A DNA stretch of 64,000 nucleotides, taken from contig JANWHD010000028.1 of the NCBI GenBank assembly GCA_025450585.1, forward strand, positions 1-64,000, in the 5' to 3' direction. The translations under genes and the position numbers were made by a program. A model generated the notes under the pieces. The model ran no database searches, was not told where the DNA came from, and worked only from the letters and a program-made list of their open reading frames with translations. Within the stretch, counting starts at the first letter, position 1. Each line of letters starts with the position of its first letter. Shown here piece by piece: positions 62,328 through 64,000 of this stretch. This stretch comes from Solirubrobacterales bacterium. GTDB lineage: Bacteria > Actinomycetota > Thermoleophilia > Solirubrobacterales > 70-9.

Positions 62328-62578
62328 TTCAGGTACCCCAGCAGGACCTGCTGGGCATCTCCGAGCGTTTTCACGTCCTCGAAGTCGTCCGGATTGACTT
62401 CGATCCCATACTCCTGATGCAGGATCTGCGCCAGCTCGAACATGTCGAGCGAGTCGATCTCCAGATCCTCGAGCGTCGCCTCGGGACTCATCATCTCCGG
62501 ATCCGCGCCGAATTCGACGAGCGCTTCCAGTATCCGCGCACCCATCTTCTCGGCGCTGGGCGGGGTCTTCAGCTCCAT
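62324..62578 (-). CDS. Acyl carrier protein
   Basis: An 84-residue ACP. The phosphopantetheine Ser is S43 in DLEIDSLDMFEL, and the acidic helix II and C-terminal VKTLGDAQQVLLGYL are typical. The start ATG at 62578 overlaps the stop of the FabG-like gene (TGATG). A longer frame upstream runs antisense to nothing credible and overlaps FabG. It is the carrier around which this operon is built. Confidence 0.94.
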   Translation of the reverse strand: MELKTPPSAEKMGARILEALVEFGADPEMMSPEATLEDLEIDSLDMFELAQILHQEYGIEVNPDDFEDVKTLGDAQQVLLGYLK

Positions 62579-63420
62579 CACTCCTCCTCGTTTTCGCTGT
62601 CCACTGCTATGCCAGCAGGGGCCGGACGGCCGCGTGGCGAGAAGATGGCCAGCCCGGCGGTCAGACCTCCGTCGATGTTGACTGTCGCGCCGTTGATGTA
62701 AGCGGCATCCTCGGAACTCAGATAGCGGACCAGCGCGGCCACCTCCCCCGGCTGCGCCACCCGCCGGGGAGGCATCGCCGCCTTCCATTCCTCTTCTATC
62801 TCCCCGACGAAACCCGTGTCGACGAGGCCCGGCGCGATCGCGTTGACCGTGACTCCCCGGCGAGCCACCTCTATGGCAACCGTTCGCGTCAAGGCATCGA
62901 GGCCCGCCTTCGACGCCGCGTAGGCCGACTGACCCGGCAGCGGCCGCCCCGTGGAGATCGATGAAATATTGACGATGCGCCCGTAACGCCGCCGGATCAT
63001 CGGCCCCAGAGCACGGCGAATCGTGTGAAAAGCCCCGGTGAGGTTCACCGCAAGCACACGCGCCCAATCGTCCGGCGGGAGGAACCCGACGGGGAGATCT
63101 CGCCTGACCCCTGCGTTGTTCACCAGTACGAGCACCGGCCCGAACTCATCCTCGACTCGCTCGAACATCGCGTCGACGGCGACCGGGTCCGCAACATCGG
63201 CCCCGATTGCGAGCGCGGTCCCACCCCGCTGCTCGATGCGGGCGACGACGGCTGCCGCCTCCTCCGCGGCGGTCCCGTAGTTCACACACACACGCCAGCC
63301 GTCGGCCGCCAGGGTCTCGGCGATCGTTGCGCCCATCCCTCGCCCGGCGCCGGTCACCAATGCGCATCCTTCAACCGCGAAATGCCGAGCGTCGCCGTTT
63401 GCCTTATCCCTGTCCGCCAT
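62578..63420 (-). CDS. 3-oxoacyl-ACP reductase (FabG-like SDR)
   Basis: A 280-residue SDR: TGAGRGMG cofactor loop, LVNNAGVRRD, catalytic Ser in ISSIS, YAASK, and the C-terminal GATVNIDGGL typical of FabG. The final about 25 residues extend past the usual end (FSPRGRPAPAGIAVDSENEEE). The ATG at 63420 is chosen; the longer frame to 63633 crosses the divergent gene. It is first in the reverse operon, and a 97-bp gap to 63518 holds the promoters. It should reduce the ketone made by the FabF-type synthase. Confidence 0.9.
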   Translation of the reverse strand: MADRDKANGDARHFAVEGCALVTGAGRGMGATIAETLAADGWRVCVNYGTAAEEAAAVVARIEQRGGTALAIGADVADPVAVDAMFERVEDEFGPVLVLVNNAGVRRDLPVGFLPPDDWARVLAVNLTGAFHTIRRALGPMIRRRYGRIVNISSISTGRPLPGQSAYAASKAGLDALTRTVAIEVARRGVTVNAIAPGLVDTGFVGEIEEEWKAAMPPRRVAQPGEVAALVRYLSSEDAAYINGATVNIDGGLTAGLAIFSPRGRPAPAGIAVDSENEEE

Positions 63421-63517
63421 GGGCCTCGGTATACCTAACGCCGGTCCCACCCACAAATTCCCAGTGACCGGCCTGTACGCCTTTGCCGGAGCCCCGACAA
63501 CGCGTAGGTTTCCTCCT

Positions 63518-63958
63518 ATGACCGCACCAGCAACCGGCACCGAGCCCTTTGTCGCATATACGCGCGCGAGCATCGCCGAGGTGAGCCCCACGCGTGTCGT
63601 CGTCGAGCAGCCAGCGGCCCCCGAGCTCGACAATCACGTTGGCGTGAGGCACGCGAGCGCCCTGCACGGCGCCGGGTACGAGGCCTCGAGAGCACTGGTG
63701 GTTGCGGCTCTTGGTGAGCAATATCGATCTGAGGATCTCCGTCTCGAGGAAAGCGAGATCAGCTACACGGCGGTCGGCCTGGGACCCCTCACCACCACTG
63801 CCGAACCGACCGGGGAGGAGTGGGACAGGCTGCCGGTCGAGTCCGCCGAGGATATGGGCGGCATCACCCTTACCTCAGCCGTCACGACCACCAATCAGGA
63901 GGGCAAGGTCGTCGCCAACCTCCGCGTTCGCTGGATACTGGCACCCCCGAAGGCCTAG
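63518..63958 (+). CDS. Hotdog-fold (DUF4442/thioesterase-like) protein
   Basis: A 146-residue protein. DNHVGVRHASALHGAGYEASRALV is the central helix region of DUF4442-type hotdog proteins, followed by strands (LEESEISYTAVGLGPLTTTAE, ITLTSAVTTTNQEGKVVANL). The ATG at 63518 follows TCCTCC-type sequence rather than a good ribosome-binding site, so the start is tentative. It is divergent from the FabG-like operon and may supply thioester hydrolysis for it. Confidence 0.72.
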   Translation: MTAPATGTEPFVAYTRASIAEVSPTRVVVEQPAAPELDNHVGVRHASALHGAGYEASRALVVAALGEQYRSEDLRLEESEISYTAVGLGPLTTTAEPTGEEWDRLPVESAEDMGGITLTSAVTTTNQEGKVVANLRVRWILAPPKA

Positions 63959-63983
63959 GAGGGATTGGCGAAACCCCTCCTAG
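63955..63983 (+). terminator. Hairpin at the end of the hotdog gene
   Basis: CTAGGAGGG (63955-63963) pairs perfectly with CCCTCCTAG (63975-63983), followed by CTTTC. The stop codon of the preceding gene is inside the left arm. Confidence 0.6.
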
Positions 63984-64000
63984 CTTTCGAGCCACTCGAT

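Noticed and set aside
62324..63067. Longer 247-codon form of the ACP gene
   Set aside because: The upstream extension overlaps the FabG-like gene out of frame and is Arg/Gly-rich; the ATG at 62578 gives a standard 84-residue ACP.
1..64000. CRISPR array
   Set aside because: No regularly spaced short direct repeats were seen; the repeats found are palindromes or the single att pair.

Overview
The window is GC-rich bacterial chromosome with dense gene packing and frequent ATGA/GTGA start-stop overlaps. Gene content points to an actinobacterium of class Thermoleophilia, probably Solirubrobacterales. The pointers are a mycobacterial-type fadE/fadA/fabG4/htdX cluster, a LexA gene behind an actinobacterial SOS box, a c-di-AMP (ydaO-type) riboswitch ahead of an RlpA-like gene, class A RNase P RNA, and secreted proteins of a type common in that order. 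The taxonomic call is inference; no rRNA is present.

Positions 1-8000 carry a fatty-acid oxidation operon: thiolase, FabG4-like reductase, HtdX-like hydratase, two acyl-CoA dehydrogenases, then an acyl-CoA synthetase. It is read away from a truncated HxlR-type regulator, with a perfect 16-bp palindrome in the shared promoter region. Positions 8000-21800 are housekeeping: class III aminotransferase, GGDEF-EAL protein, DUF255 thioredoxin-like protein, MMPL exporter, glnA, a carboxymuconolactone-decarboxylase-like protein, RlpA with riboswitch, rnpB, an SDR, lexA and tRNA-Leu(GAG). Two families of palindromic repeats occur here. One is a long hairpin with a fixed apical core and outer stems that change but stay paired (three copies). 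The other has one copy at a convergent gene junction and one captured in frame inside the hydratase gene.

Positions 21835-36516 look like a genomic island in the 3' end of tRNA-Leu, flanked by 35-bp identical direct repeats and holding a decayed tyrosine integrase. Cargo: a pentapeptide-like membrane protein, VapBC, a Pycsar-effector-like membrane protein, a 1260-residue extracellular propeller/Ig protein, a CHASE2 receptor with a divergent class III cyclase domain, an NHL-FecR-like secreted protein, a patatin-like phospholipase, an unknown acidic protein and a ComEC-type metallo-beta-lactamase-fold protein. A cyclic-nucleotide signalling or defence role is a hypothesis.

Positions 38400-63958 read as an undescribed lipid/polyketide-like biosynthetic region. 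The forward block has a carotenoid oxygenase beside a PadR regulator, DUF1702, an AfsA-type protein, an FAD oxidoreductase, a MaoC hydratase, two related flavin monooxygenases and an MMPL exporter. It is followed by two large secreted proteins and a phosphopantetheinyl transferase. A reverse operon encodes FabG, ACP, FabF-type ketosynthase, a hotdog protein, a MaoC-like protein, an acyltransferase, an alpha/beta hydrolase and a fatty acyl-AMP ligase. The set could build, activate, oxidise and export an acyl product; the product is unknown.
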